Positions 1 through 5,156 of a DNA stretch of 5,156 bases are shown here, in pieces. Position 1 is the first letter of the stretch. Every line of letters starts with the position of its first letter. Source of the stretch: Actinomycetota bacterium. Lineage in GTDB: Bacteria > Actinomycetota > Actinomycetes > S36-B12. Under the pieces are notes generated by a model, which saw only the letters and a list, made by a program, of their open reading frames with translations, searched no databases and was not told the origin of the DNA. A program made the translations under genes and the position numbers. Location: positions 1 through 5,156 of the forward strand of contig CANMNM010000113.1 of the NCBI GenBank assembly GCA_947499275.1. Direction: 5' to 3'.

Positions 1-425
1 ACCATACAAGTGGCCGAATTCGACTGGATCGCATGCTTTTCACCTCAACGCGCTACCCCCACGATTACGGGTTCATCGACAACACCCTCGGCCTTGATGG
101 TGATCCCCTTGACGCCCTCGTGCTCGTTCAAGAGCCAACCTTCCCTGGCGTGGTGATTTCCTGCCGTGCCGTTGGAATGTTCCGGATGACCGATGAAGCT
201 GGCGGCGATGACAAGGTTCTGTGCGTTCCCGCCGGTGACCCCCGCATGGAGCACCTACGCGATATTCATCATGTTCCAGAATTCGACCGCCTGGAAATCC
301 AACATTTCTTTGAGGTGTACAAAGATCTTGAACCCGGCAAGTCGGTTGAAGGTGCTACCTGGACCGGCCGCAAAGAAGCTGAAGACGAAATTCACCTTTC
401 GTGGGAGCGCGCTAAATCCCACTAG
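1..425 (+). CDS. ppa: Inorganic pyrophosphatase, family I (5'-partial)
   Basis: This enzyme hydrolyses pyrophosphate to two phosphates in the cytoplasm, using divalent metal, and so pulls biosynthetic reactions forward. The reading frame is open to the left edge (first full codon at 3) and the ten residues before the ATG at 33, HTSGRIRLDR, match the conserved family segment, so that ATG is internal and the true start lies outside. About 20 N-terminal residues are missing, judged from my memory of the 162-residue mycobacterial protein. The metal-binding signature DGDPLD is at 96-113. A second acidic/lysine cluster, GGDDKVLCVP, and the late YKDLEPGK motif are also present, so the visible active-site residues look intact. 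The gene ends with TAG at 423-425 and faces the pst genes across a 27-bp gap. Identification is very secure; only the start is unseen. Confidence 0.97.
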   Translation, partial: HTSGRIRLDRMLFTSTRYPHDYGFIDNTLGLDGDPLDALVLVQEPTFPGVVISCRAVGMFRMTDEAGGDDKVLCVPAGDPRMEHLRDIHHVPEFDRLEIQHFFEVYKDLEPGKSVEGATWTGRKEAEDEIHLSWERAKSH

Positions 426-441
426 GCGTTATCTGTAGTGG
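419..441. terminator. Weak inverted repeat between convergent genes
   Basis: CCACTA at 419-424 is perfectly complementary to TAGTGG at 436-441, with an 11-nt loop. The repeat overlaps the ppa stop codon and lies in the convergent gap, where a bidirectional terminator would be expected. The stem has only six pairs and no T-tract follows on either strand, so it is at best a weak or factor-assisted terminator. A chance match is possible. Confidence 0.22.
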
Positions 442-452
442 CTGCTGCTGAC

Positions 453-1610
453 TTACTCGGCCGCACTCTCACTGGGTCCGGCTGTCTCATTCAGAGTGAC
501 CTGCAGTGGTACAAAAGTCTGGACCCGGATTGGTTCTGGCAGCGGAGTTAGGCCATATGTTTCAAATGAACCTTGACCTGAGAGTCGCTCGAAAAATTGA
601 ACCGTTGACAGAGGAAGCGGCTCCCCCGGGGTGTTACACAAAGTGGCGTGTGCCGTTCCCAGGATGGGCCAACCGATGAGGGGTTGTCCTTCCGCCAAAA
701 CAATTTTTGATGCAGCGATGTCGAAGTTTCCTTCAACGGGGACGCCGCCAGTTGCTGGCGTTGCAATTAAGGAAGTCGGTTCGACAGTCACGGTCATCGC
801 ACCTGCACCAACCTTTTGCAATTGCGTGTCGTCTGGGCCAATGATTTCTTCCTGGACCTGTGTTGCGGCCATAGGAATCTGATTGTTAATTGCGACAACA
901 ATCGGAAGCACCGCGACAGCGCCCTCTATTGCAAACATTTCATTGATCAAGTCGAGTTGCGTGGGAAATTTTTGACCGAGCTCAAGTGTTCGAACCGCAC
1001 CCAAAGTCCACGACTCCGGTGCTGCGTTCGAGAGGTAGGTTGTCATCGCTTCTACAGAGCCAGATCCCCCTTCCACACTCATTACGGTCATTTCCGGTAA
1101 CCCAGCGAGGTCGTAGCCAGGGTTGAGTGCAGCTATTGCCGGATCATCCCAAGCGGTGATGGTCCCCGACAACATTGCACCAAGCACACTGGCGTCCAGG
1201 ATCAAACCTTCAAGTCCAATAACGTTGTAGGCAAGCGTGACGCCATAAGAAAAAATGGGAACAGTAATAACCTCTGCGGTGCACTGCTCACCAAAAGCTG
1301 CGAGTTCCTCCGCCGTGGGAGCTGAGGTAGTGATCACGACGCCAGCAGGAGTATCAGCGCTTACTTCCGTCATCGATTGTTCGGGGCAGACTCCGGTAAG
1401 TGTGGCATTCACCGAATCCACACTTCCCACGAATTCCTCGGGAACAAGAATATCTTGGTTACCCGTTTGACAGGTAATTTGGTTTTCAAGTTGTGCGGCT
1501 AAAACGTCCGGGGGCATTGGTGGCGTGCATGCACTGAGTGAGATCGATGCGGTGACTACTACAACGACTGTGAGGGCAATGCCCCAGCCTCGATTACGAT
1601 TCTGGTTCAT
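453..1610 (-). CDS. Divergent PstS-like phosphate-binding lipoprotein
   Basis: This is a predicted extracytoplasmic solute-binding lipoprotein of 385 residues. A three-arginine n-region and a hydrophobic stretch (residues 10-24) lead to a lipobox L-S-A-C with the lipidated cysteine at 28. Homology to PstS is visible in the middle: VITTSAPTAEEL (92-103) matches the PstS segment that normally reads like GxSDAPLTDEEL, ITAWDDPAIAALNPG (151-165) is a strong family match, and EGGSGSVEAMTTYL (180-193) matches the second anion-binding loop. The N-terminal GGGASFP-type motif and the first Gly-Ser-Gly loop of ordinary PstS are not recognisable. Four non-lipid cysteines (47, 75, 110, 325) could form disulfides. 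I chose the ATG at 1610 over the GTG at 1619, because an AGG lies 9 nt upstream of the ATG but directly abuts the GTG. It follows pstS by 66 bp. The substrate is inferred to be phosphate or a related oxyanion; a sensory or accessory role is possible. Confidence 0.85.
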   Translation of the reverse strand: MNQNRNRGWGIALTVVVVVTASISLSACTPPMPPDVLAAQLENQITCQTGNQDILVPEEFVGSVDSVNATLTGVCPEQSMTEVSADTPAGVVITTSAPTAEELAAFGEQCTAEVITVPIFSYGVTLAYNVIGLEGLILDASVLGAMLSGTITAWDDPAIAALNPGYDLAGLPEMTVMSVEGGSGSVEAMTTYLSNAAPESWTLGAVRTLELGQKFPTQLDLINEMFAIEGAVAVLPIVVAINNQIPMAATQVQEEIIGPDDTQLQKVGAGAMTVTVEPTSLIATPATGGVPVEGNFDIAASKIVLAEGQPLIGWPILGTAHATLCNTPGEPLPLSTVQFFERLSGQGSFETYGLTPLPEPIRVQTFVPLQVTLNETAGPSESAAE

Positions 1611-1631
1611 TGCCCTCACCCTGTCGTTGTA
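1560..1631 (-). promoter_or_regulatory. Long hairpin over the start codon of the PstS-like gene
   Basis: Read on the minus strand, UACAACGAC (1631-1623) pairs with GUCGUUGUA (1568-1560), and GUGAGGGCAAUG (1619-1608) pairs perfectly with CAUUGCCCUCAC (1581-1570). The two stems (9 and 12 bp) are separated by a small asymmetric internal loop, AGG opposite A. The 26-nt loop could add CCAG/CUGG and UCG/CGA pairs. The start codon AUG (1610-1608) is paired at the top of the 12-bp stem, and the unpaired AGG is the likely ribosome binding site. The distal arm lies inside the coding sequence, in the signal-peptide codons. No U-tract follows. The pairing is seen directly; a role in lowering or controlling translation, or in stabilising or terminating the upstream pstS message, is inference. 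Confidence 0.6.
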
Positions 1632-1651
1632 TTTAACGTGCCGTTGTATTT
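1625..1651 (-). repeat. Tandem 10-nt direct repeat, 17-bp period
   Basis: On the minus strand AAATACAACG occurs at 1651-1642 and again at 1634-1625, separated by 7 nt, in the gap between pstS and the PstS-like gene. The downstream copy contributes most of the outer stem of the start-codon hairpin, and the upstream copy could pair with the same distal arm through TACAACG. It may be an operator, a duplicated pairing partner, or chance in an A-rich spacer. Confidence 0.4.
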
Positions 1652-1676
1652 ATGTTGTTGCGATTAGCTTTTGCGA

Positions 1677-2744
1677 CTACTTGATTTCGAGAGCCAAGGT
1701 CTTTGCCTTAGCAAGCACCTTACCCGCTACTGGAACGTAGCCCAGTGAGGATGCACGCTGTGGTCCACACTTCTGAAGCACGTAGTCGGCAAATTGACGG
1801 ACACCCAAACCGTTGGGGCCCTTGCCATCTGTACGTACCAGCATGTAGGTGAAGATCGCAACTGGGTAAGCGCCCTTAACCTGGACCTTGTAGTTGAGGC
1901 TCACGAGACCATCTGGCTGAATATTGGTCTGGTTCGCTAGGTTCTTCGCAGCACTCGCTGACGAAGGAGCGATGAACTCACCCAATGCATTTGCAACACG
2001 TGCGGAAGGGTAGCCCTTGGCGTCGCCGAGGTCTACGTAACCGATTGCGCCGTCAGTAGCGATGACGTTTGCCATAACACCGGCGTTGCCCTTGCCCGCG
2101 ATGCTGTTAGCCAGTGGCTTTCCGCCTGGGAATGCTGTGGAGAAATCGTCCTGGACCTTGGCCCAGATTGTTGGTGCCCACGCATTGAGGTACTGGAGTG
2201 TGTTGTTCGAGGTACCCGAGTTGTCGGAGCGGTAAGCAACAGTAATTGGAGTTGCTGGGATCGACTTAGCAATTCGGGTGTTGGTCTTCAGAATTTCTTT
2301 GTCATTCCAAACGGTAATAGCTCCACCGAGAATTTTCGCAAGAGTGGTCTGGCTCAACTGAATTGAAGAACCTAATGTCCGCCCGGTCGCTGCGTTTTTC
2401 AGGTTGATGGGGAAAGCGACTGCTCCACCAACGTTGGGGATGTATTCCCAACCAAAAGTTGGCGCACCGCTGGTGTAGGCACTGTCGGTCTGTCCGTAGA
2501 CAAACGTTCCCTTGGTGAAGTTGGATTTACCGGTACCTGATCCTGTGCTGGTGTATTGAATCGTGAAGTTACTCTGCGACGCATTGAAGTCAGATGCGCA
2601 TGCCTGCAGGAATACGAAAGGGAAGGATGCTCCGCCGCCGCTGATGGTTTGTGCAGCGTTTGCTGGAACTGCGATTGCCAAGCTGGAAGCGGCAATAGCC
2701 GTTGCCCCAGCGATACTTGTTGCAAGTGCAAAAATTCTGCGCAC
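1677..2744 (-). CDS. pstS: Phosphate ABC transporter substrate-binding protein PstS
   Basis: PstS captures phosphate outside the membrane and hands it to the PstCA channel. The 355-residue protein starts at a GTG preceded by a near-ideal ribosome binding site. A signal peptide (MRR n-region, hydrophobic core about 4-26) ends at A-N-A with predicted cleavage after residue 30. There is no lipobox cysteine near this site. Family motifs appear in order: GGGASFP (36-42), the first anion loop TGSGTGKSN (67-75), YGQTDSAYT (83-91), GGAVAFPINL (106-115), ITVWND (143-148), the second anion loop SDNSGTSNNT (173-182), GNAGVMANVIATDGAIGYVDL (219-239) and a C-terminal GPNGLGVRQFADYV segment (309-322). Cysteines are at 49 and 326. 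The length is typical. It is followed by the PstS-like lipoprotein gene and preceded by pstB. Lack of a lipid anchor would be notable if the cell has one membrane. Confidence 0.96.
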   Translation of the reverse strand: MRRIFALATSIAGATAIAASSLAIAVPANAAQTISGGGASFPFVFLQACASDFNASQSNFTIQYTSTGSGTGKSNFTKGTFVYGQTDSAYTSGAPTFGWEYIPNVGGAVAFPINLKNAATGRTLGSSIQLSQTTLAKILGGAITVWNDKEILKTNTRIAKSIPATPITVAYRSDNSGTSNNTLQYLNAWAPTIWAKVQDDFSTAFPGGKPLANSIAGKGNAGVMANVIATDGAIGYVDLGDAKGYPSARVANALGEFIAPSSASAAKNLANQTNIQPDGLVSLNYKVQVKGAYPVAIFTYMLVRTDGKGPNGLGVRQFADYVLQKCGPQRASSLGYVPVAGKVLAKAKTLALEIK

Positions 2745-2749
2745 TGTGT

Positions 2750-2755
2750 CTCCTT
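2750..2755 (-). promoter_or_regulatory. Ribosome binding site of pstS
   Basis: AAGGAG on the minus strand sits 5 nt before the GTG at 2744-2742. It is a nearly perfect Shine-Dalgarno sequence at good spacing and decides the start of pstS. It is much stronger than the AGG available to the PstS-like gene downstream, suggesting unequal translation of the two binding proteins. Confidence 0.85.
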
Positions 2756-2770
2756 ATTATCGAGTTGATT

Positions 2771-2799
2771 ACCTTATTGACAGCAACCTACGGTCTCAA
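2771..2799 (-). promoter_or_regulatory. Candidate promoter for pstS
   Basis: On the minus strand TTGAGA (2799-2794, five of six matches to TTGACA) is followed, after exactly 17 bp, by TAAGGT (2776-2771), a TAnnnT-type -10 element as is common in actinobacteria. Transcription would begin near 2764 and leave a short leader carrying the pstS ribosome binding site. This fits a 140-bp gap after the tightly packed pstCAB genes and would let pstS be made in excess of the permease. It is a consensus match only. Confidence 0.4.
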
Positions 2800-2843
2800 A
2801 GTGACCTGAAATCATCACTTACTTTTCTAGATTCCTACATTTA

Positions 2844-2890
2844 GGTGAACAGTTCATGTACACAGCCACCAGCAGCCCCAACTGTTAACC
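2844..2890. promoter_or_regulatory. Inverted repeat with PHO-box-like heptamer after pstB
   Basis: GGTGAACAGTT (2844-2854) and AACTGTTAACC (2880-2890) are inverted repeats matching at 10 of 11 positions, with a 25-nt spacer. The right arm covers the pstB stop codon. On the minus strand the left arm reads AACTGTTCACC, containing GTTCACC, the core heptamer known from Streptomyces PhoP boxes; the preceding 11-nt unit begins GTACATG, a poor four-of-seven match. The heptamer lies about 45 bp upstream of the candidate -35 element. The same bases could fold in RNA as an intercistronic stem-loop ending the pstB message. Whether it acts as DNA operator, RNA stem-loop or both cannot be told from sequence. 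Confidence 0.38.
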
Positions 2891-3739
2891 AAAACGTCCG
2901 TTTACGTAATCCAATGTTCGCTGATCTCTGGGGTTACCAAATATTTCGGTAGTCAATCCCTGCTCCACAACGTAGCCTGGTTGGTTTTCTTCAGCCAAAA
3001 AGAATGCCGTGTAGTCGGACACTCGAACGGCCTGTTGCATATTGTGCGTGACGATAATGATCGTGATTTCTTTGGACAACTCTCGAACTGTCTCTTCAAT
3101 TTTGAGAGTCGAAGCTGGGTCAAGCGCCGAGCATGGCTCGTCCATGAGAAGAACATGTGGGTTAACCGCGAGTGCTCGGGCAATTACCAATCGCTGCTGC
3201 TGCCCACCGGAAAGGTCCCCGGCAGGAGCATTTAAGCGGTCCTTTACTTCCTTCCACAGACCGGCTGAGGTCAATGTTTGCTCAACCAAAGCGTCATGAT
3301 CAGGTCGTTTCATTCCTGATAATTTGAGGCCCGACAGAACATTTCCCCGAATTGTCATCGATGGAAACGGGTTTGGTTTTTGAAAGACCATCCCGATTGA
3401 CAGGCGGATGTGGACCGGGTCAACGTCTTGACGGTAGATGTCCTGACCTTCATAGAGGATTTCGCCAGCTAGCGCGGCACCTGGGATGAGTTCATGTAGC
3501 CGATTTAAAGTCCGAATGAAAGTTGACTTACCGCACCCTGAAGGTCCGATGAGCGCAGTCACGGTCTTTTTTGGGAAATCCATATTGACGTTTTCCAAGA
3601 TTTTGCGTTTGCCGAACCAAACACTGACGCCCTTTGCCGACATCTCGATCGTCTGCGGCTCCCTCTCGGTTGCGACAACATCCACGCCCATTTCTTCCAT
3701 GGCTACGACCGTCTCTTCCATCTCAGTTCCTCTCGACAT
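2885..3739 (-). CDS. pstB: Phosphate ABC transporter ATP-binding protein PstB
   Basis: PstB is the cytoplasmic ATPase that powers phosphate import through PstCA. All nucleotide-binding elements are present in the 284-residue protein: Walker A GPSGCGKST (65-73), the Q-loop in FQKPNPFP (119-126), signature LSGGQQQR (176-183), Walker B VLLMDEP (196-202), D-loop SALDP (204-208) and the switch histidine 232. GPSGCGKSTFIRTLNR and the FQKPNPFPMSI-like stretch are specific hallmarks of the PstB subfamily. The first ~32 residues before MSAKGVSVWFGK are an extra acidic, methionine-rich leader compared with the ~257-residue E. coli protein. Two starts are credible: ATG 3739 (AAGG 9 nt upstream, overlapping the pstA stop) and ATG 3721, which has AGAGGA 6 nt upstream. 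It follows pstA by 6 bp, so translation is probably coupled. Confidence 0.97.
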   Translation of the reverse strand: MSRGTEMEETVVAMEEMGVDVVATEREPQTIEMSAKGVSVWFGKRKILENVNMDFPKKTVTALIGPSGCGKSTFIRTLNRLHELIPGAALAGEILYEGQDIYRQDVDPVHIRLSIGMVFQKPNPFPSMTIRGNVLSGLKLSGMKRPDHDALVEQTLTSAGLWKEVKDRLNAPAGDLSGGQQQRLVIARALAVNPHVLLMDEPCSALDPASTLKIEETVRELSKEITIIIVTHNMQQAVRVSDYTAFFLAEENQPGYVVEQGLTTEIFGNPRDQRTLDYVNGRFG

Positions 3740-3745
3740 TTACTT

Positions 3746-4825
3746 TTACCTTCTCGGCTTACGAGCCGAAATGAATCGGGTGATTGTGAACAAAATTCCA
3801 ACGATGATCAACAGGGCGAGCGCCGCTCCCCAAGCCCGAGTGACCGCATCGGGATAAGGCTGCGCGACATTGTCGAAAATGAAAGTTGGCAGCGCTGAAA
3901 TTGGATCAGTGAATGGGTTAAGGACAGTTTGGTCATTTTTCAGTGCCGTCAGGAGCAGTGGTGCAGTTTCTCCGACTACACGAGCAATACCGAGCAGAAT
4001 CGCCGTGATGATTCCGGTTTTTGCCGCTGGGACAACAACGTTGAGGACAACCCGAGCTCGCGTTGATCCCAAAGCTAAAGCACCGGTTCGTAATTCTTCT
4101 GGGACGAGCCTGAGTACTTCTTCCGCTGTTCGGGCAATTGTTGGGAGCATCAGGATTGCGTAGGCAATTGCCGCAGCCATGGCACTCGTATTGAGAACCC
4201 CTGTGAGAATGAAAACTGTTAAGACGAAGAGTCCGGCGACCACCGAAGGAACACCGCTCATCGCTTGAACGAAGAAGCGAACATAAGGAACCGCTCGCCC
4301 ACGTACTTCGGTGACGTAAACGGCTGTTGCGATACCAAAGGGGACGGAAATGATTGTTGCAATTCCAACAATGAGAAAAGTTCCTAAAATCGCGTGCCCG
4401 ATTCCACCGTATTCCAATGGAGTGCTCGGGCTAATGTAAGTGCTGTTTTGAATAATAAACGAAGGCCTAAATGCAGCGATCCCGCGGACGATGATAGTGA
4501 GCAGCATTGAGCCCAGAATTATTGCGCTCAGGGCAGTCGCTCCAATGGCAAAAACGATGATCGCCGAGTCAGCAATGCCATGTTTTCCCTTTGCAAAGTA
4601 GCCGGCTAAACCCGCTCCAATGAGTTGCAGGGGTAGGTAGAAGGCAATCAGGAGCAGAGCCACTGCTAGATCAGTTGTTAAATACAGTGCACCCAGAATT
4701 GCAAGGGGAACAACGGAGCCCAAAAATGCAGCCAACCAAAATGACGCTGGTCGCTTACTCCAAGGCCGAAGCGGCTCGAGATCTTTCTCGAGGACGGGTG
4801 GAGACTCGGACATGAGAATTGTCAT
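3746..4825 (-). CDS. pstA: Phosphate ABC transporter permease PstA
   Basis: PstA is one half of the membrane channel for phosphate import, pairing with PstC and docking on PstB. The 359-residue protein shows about eight hydrophobic segments by eye (roughly 32-50, 52-76, 85-113, 147-171, 193-211, 213-231, 272-292, 331-350). The permease core from about residue 85 matches the family: IGHAILGTF (142-150), MSGVPSVVAGLF (189-200), the EAA coupling loop spanning 235-266 with EELRTGALALGSTRARV, and GETAPLLLTAL (285-295). Two helices precede the usual six of the shorter E. coli protein (296 residues). The ATG overlaps the pstC stop as ATGA (4825-4822), a classic sign of translational coupling. A second ATG at 4813 would shorten the protein by four residues; neither has a strong ribosome binding site. 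Confidence 0.96.
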   Translation of the reverse strand: MTILMSESPPVLEKDLEPLRPWSKRPASFWLAAFLGSVVPLAILGALYLTTDLAVALLLIAFYLPLQLIGAGLAGYFAKGKHGIADSAIIVFAIGATALSAIILGSMLLTIIVRGIAAFRPSFIIQNSTYISPSTPLEYGGIGHAILGTFLIVGIATIISVPFGIATAVYVTEVRGRAVPYVRFFVQAMSGVPSVVAGLFVLTVFILTGVLNTSAMAAAIAYAILMLPTIARTAEEVLRLVPEELRTGALALGSTRARVVLNVVVPAAKTGIITAILLGIARVVGETAPLLLTALKNDQTVLNPFTDPISALPTFIFDNVAQPYPDAVTRAWGAALALLIIVGILFTITRFISARKPRR

Positions 4826-5156
4826 GACTTCAACCGATCTGTGCGAGCGACAATTAGATTTGCAATCGCGTTAACGACCAAGGTCAAGAGGAAAAGGAAG
4901 AATCCTGAGGCGAGCAATACATTTACTTCGTATTCGCCATTGGTCTCACCAAATTTTGACACGATGAGTGTTGCAATCGAGCCACCACCAGACTCAATAA
5001 TCTGATAAAAATTAATGTCAAAAACGAGCTTAAGGACGAAAAACACCGCGATAGTCTCACCTAATGCCCGGCCCAATCCCAGCATGACGCCGCCCACTAT
5101 CCCGCCACGACCGAATGGCAAGGCAACGTAGCGCAACATGGTGAACATCGAGCACC
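4822..5156 (-). CDS. pstC: Phosphate ABC transporter permease PstC (5'-partial)
   Basis: PstC is the partner of PstA in the phosphate channel. Only the C-terminal 110 residues are in the window. The frame stays open to the right edge, and the residues before the ATG at 5148 (…GCS) continue the EAA coupling loop, whose end is MLRYVALPFGRGGI, so that ATG is internal. Next come the family motif LGLGRALGETIAV (about 5085-5044), a transmembrane segment, an external loop with ESGGGSIATLIVSKFGE, a last transmembrane segment (about residues 76-100 counted from 5148) and a short basic tail ending at the TGA that overlaps pstA. The GRALGETIAV wording and the gene order distinguish it from PstA. Roughly two thirds of the gene, and whatever precedes it, lie outside. 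Confidence 0.94.
   Translation of the reverse strand, partial: CSMFTMLRYVALPFGRGGIVGGVMLGLGRALGETIAVFFVLKLVFDINFYQIIESGGGSIATLIVSKFGETNGEYEVNVLLASGFFLFLLTLVVNAIANLIVARTDRLKS

Noticed and set aside
33..425. ATG at 33 as the true start of pyrophosphatase
   Set aside because: The ten in-frame residues before it match the conserved family segment and the frame is open to the window edge, so this Met is internal.
816..1100. Plus-strand open frame antisense to the PstS-like gene
   Set aside because: Its composition is unusual for a protein (many Cys, His and Arg), it has no recognisable motif, and it lies fully inside a supported coding region on the other strand.
1611..1619. GTG at 1619 as the start of the PstS-like lipoprotein
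   Set aside because: The only purine-rich element before it abuts the codon, leaving no spacing; the ATG at 1610 has AGG at 9 nt. The difference is three residues and does not affect function.
1560..1631. Start-codon hairpin as a standard intrinsic terminator of pstS
   Set aside because: No T-tract follows on the minus strand, and the distal arm is inside the next coding sequence. A U-less terminator cannot be ruled out but is not the simplest reading.
2751..2777. AATAAGG repeated 20 bp apart before pstS, and GATAAT as a -10 element
   Set aside because: One AATAAGG copy is just the ribosome binding site region. A -10 at GATAAT would start transcription inside the Shine-Dalgarno sequence, which does not fit its strong match.
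3486..3857. Plus-strand 123-codon frame spanning the pstB start and pstA end
   Set aside because: It is a reverse-complement shadow of two well-supported genes with no ribosome binding site or family resemblance that I can see.
3870..4163. Plus-strand 97-codon frame inside pstA
   Set aside because: Ser/Thr/Arg-rich shadow of a hydrophobic permease gene; no independent support.
4822..5148. ATG at 5148 as the true start of a short permease-like gene
   Set aside because: The frame stays open to the right edge, and the sequence starts in the middle of the PstC EAA loop; it is a truncated view of a longer gene.
1..5156. Mobile elements, CRISPR arrays, tRNA or rRNA genes
   Set aside because: No transposase or integrase coding, regularly spaced repeats, or RNA gene signatures were seen; nearly all bases are in phosphate-metabolism genes.

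Overview
The window is a phosphate-acquisition locus, most likely from an actinobacterium. The inorganic pyrophosphatase resembles the short actinobacterial/mycobacterial type, the second binding protein has a lipobox (expected in a single-membrane cell), and GTG start codons and TAnnnT-like promoter elements occur. Base composition looks close to balanced by eye, which would suit a mid-GC, possibly aquatic actinobacterium more than a high-GC soil one. The lineage below phylum is a guess.

Layout from left to right: (1) 1-425, plus strand, the C-terminal ~140 residues of a family I inorganic pyrophosphatase (ppa), cut by the left edge. (2) A 27-bp convergent gap. (3) 453-1610, minus strand, a divergent PstS-like lipoprotein. 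(4) 1560-1651, a large inverted repeat that folds across the start codon of that gene, plus a 10-nt direct repeat. (5) 1677-2744, minus, a canonical PstS with a cleavable signal peptide and no lipobox. (6) 2745-2884, the only sizeable non-coding stretch (140 bp), holding a strong ribosome binding site, a candidate promoter and an inverted repeat containing a PHO-box-like heptamer. (7) 2885-3739, minus, PstB ATPase. (8) 3746-4825, minus, PstA permease. (9) 4822-5156, minus, the C-terminal third of PstC, cut by the right edge. No gene-free stretch exceeds 300 bp. No RNA gene, mobile element or CRISPR was seen.

The genes work together as follows. PstC and PstA form the membrane channel of the high-affinity phosphate ABC importer, PstB supplies ATP hydrolysis, and PstS delivers phosphate from outside. 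pstC-pstA-pstB are tightly coupled (4-bp ATGA overlap, then 6-bp gap). The binding-protein genes come after them rather than before them and have their own apparent control region. Pyrophosphatase, read toward this operon from the other side, regenerates phosphate inside the cell, but it is on the opposite strand and not shown to be co-regulated.

The transporter itself is well known. The parts worth a second look are the hairpin that buries the start codon of the second binding protein, the divergence of that protein from canonical PstS, and the inverted repeat at the end of pstB.
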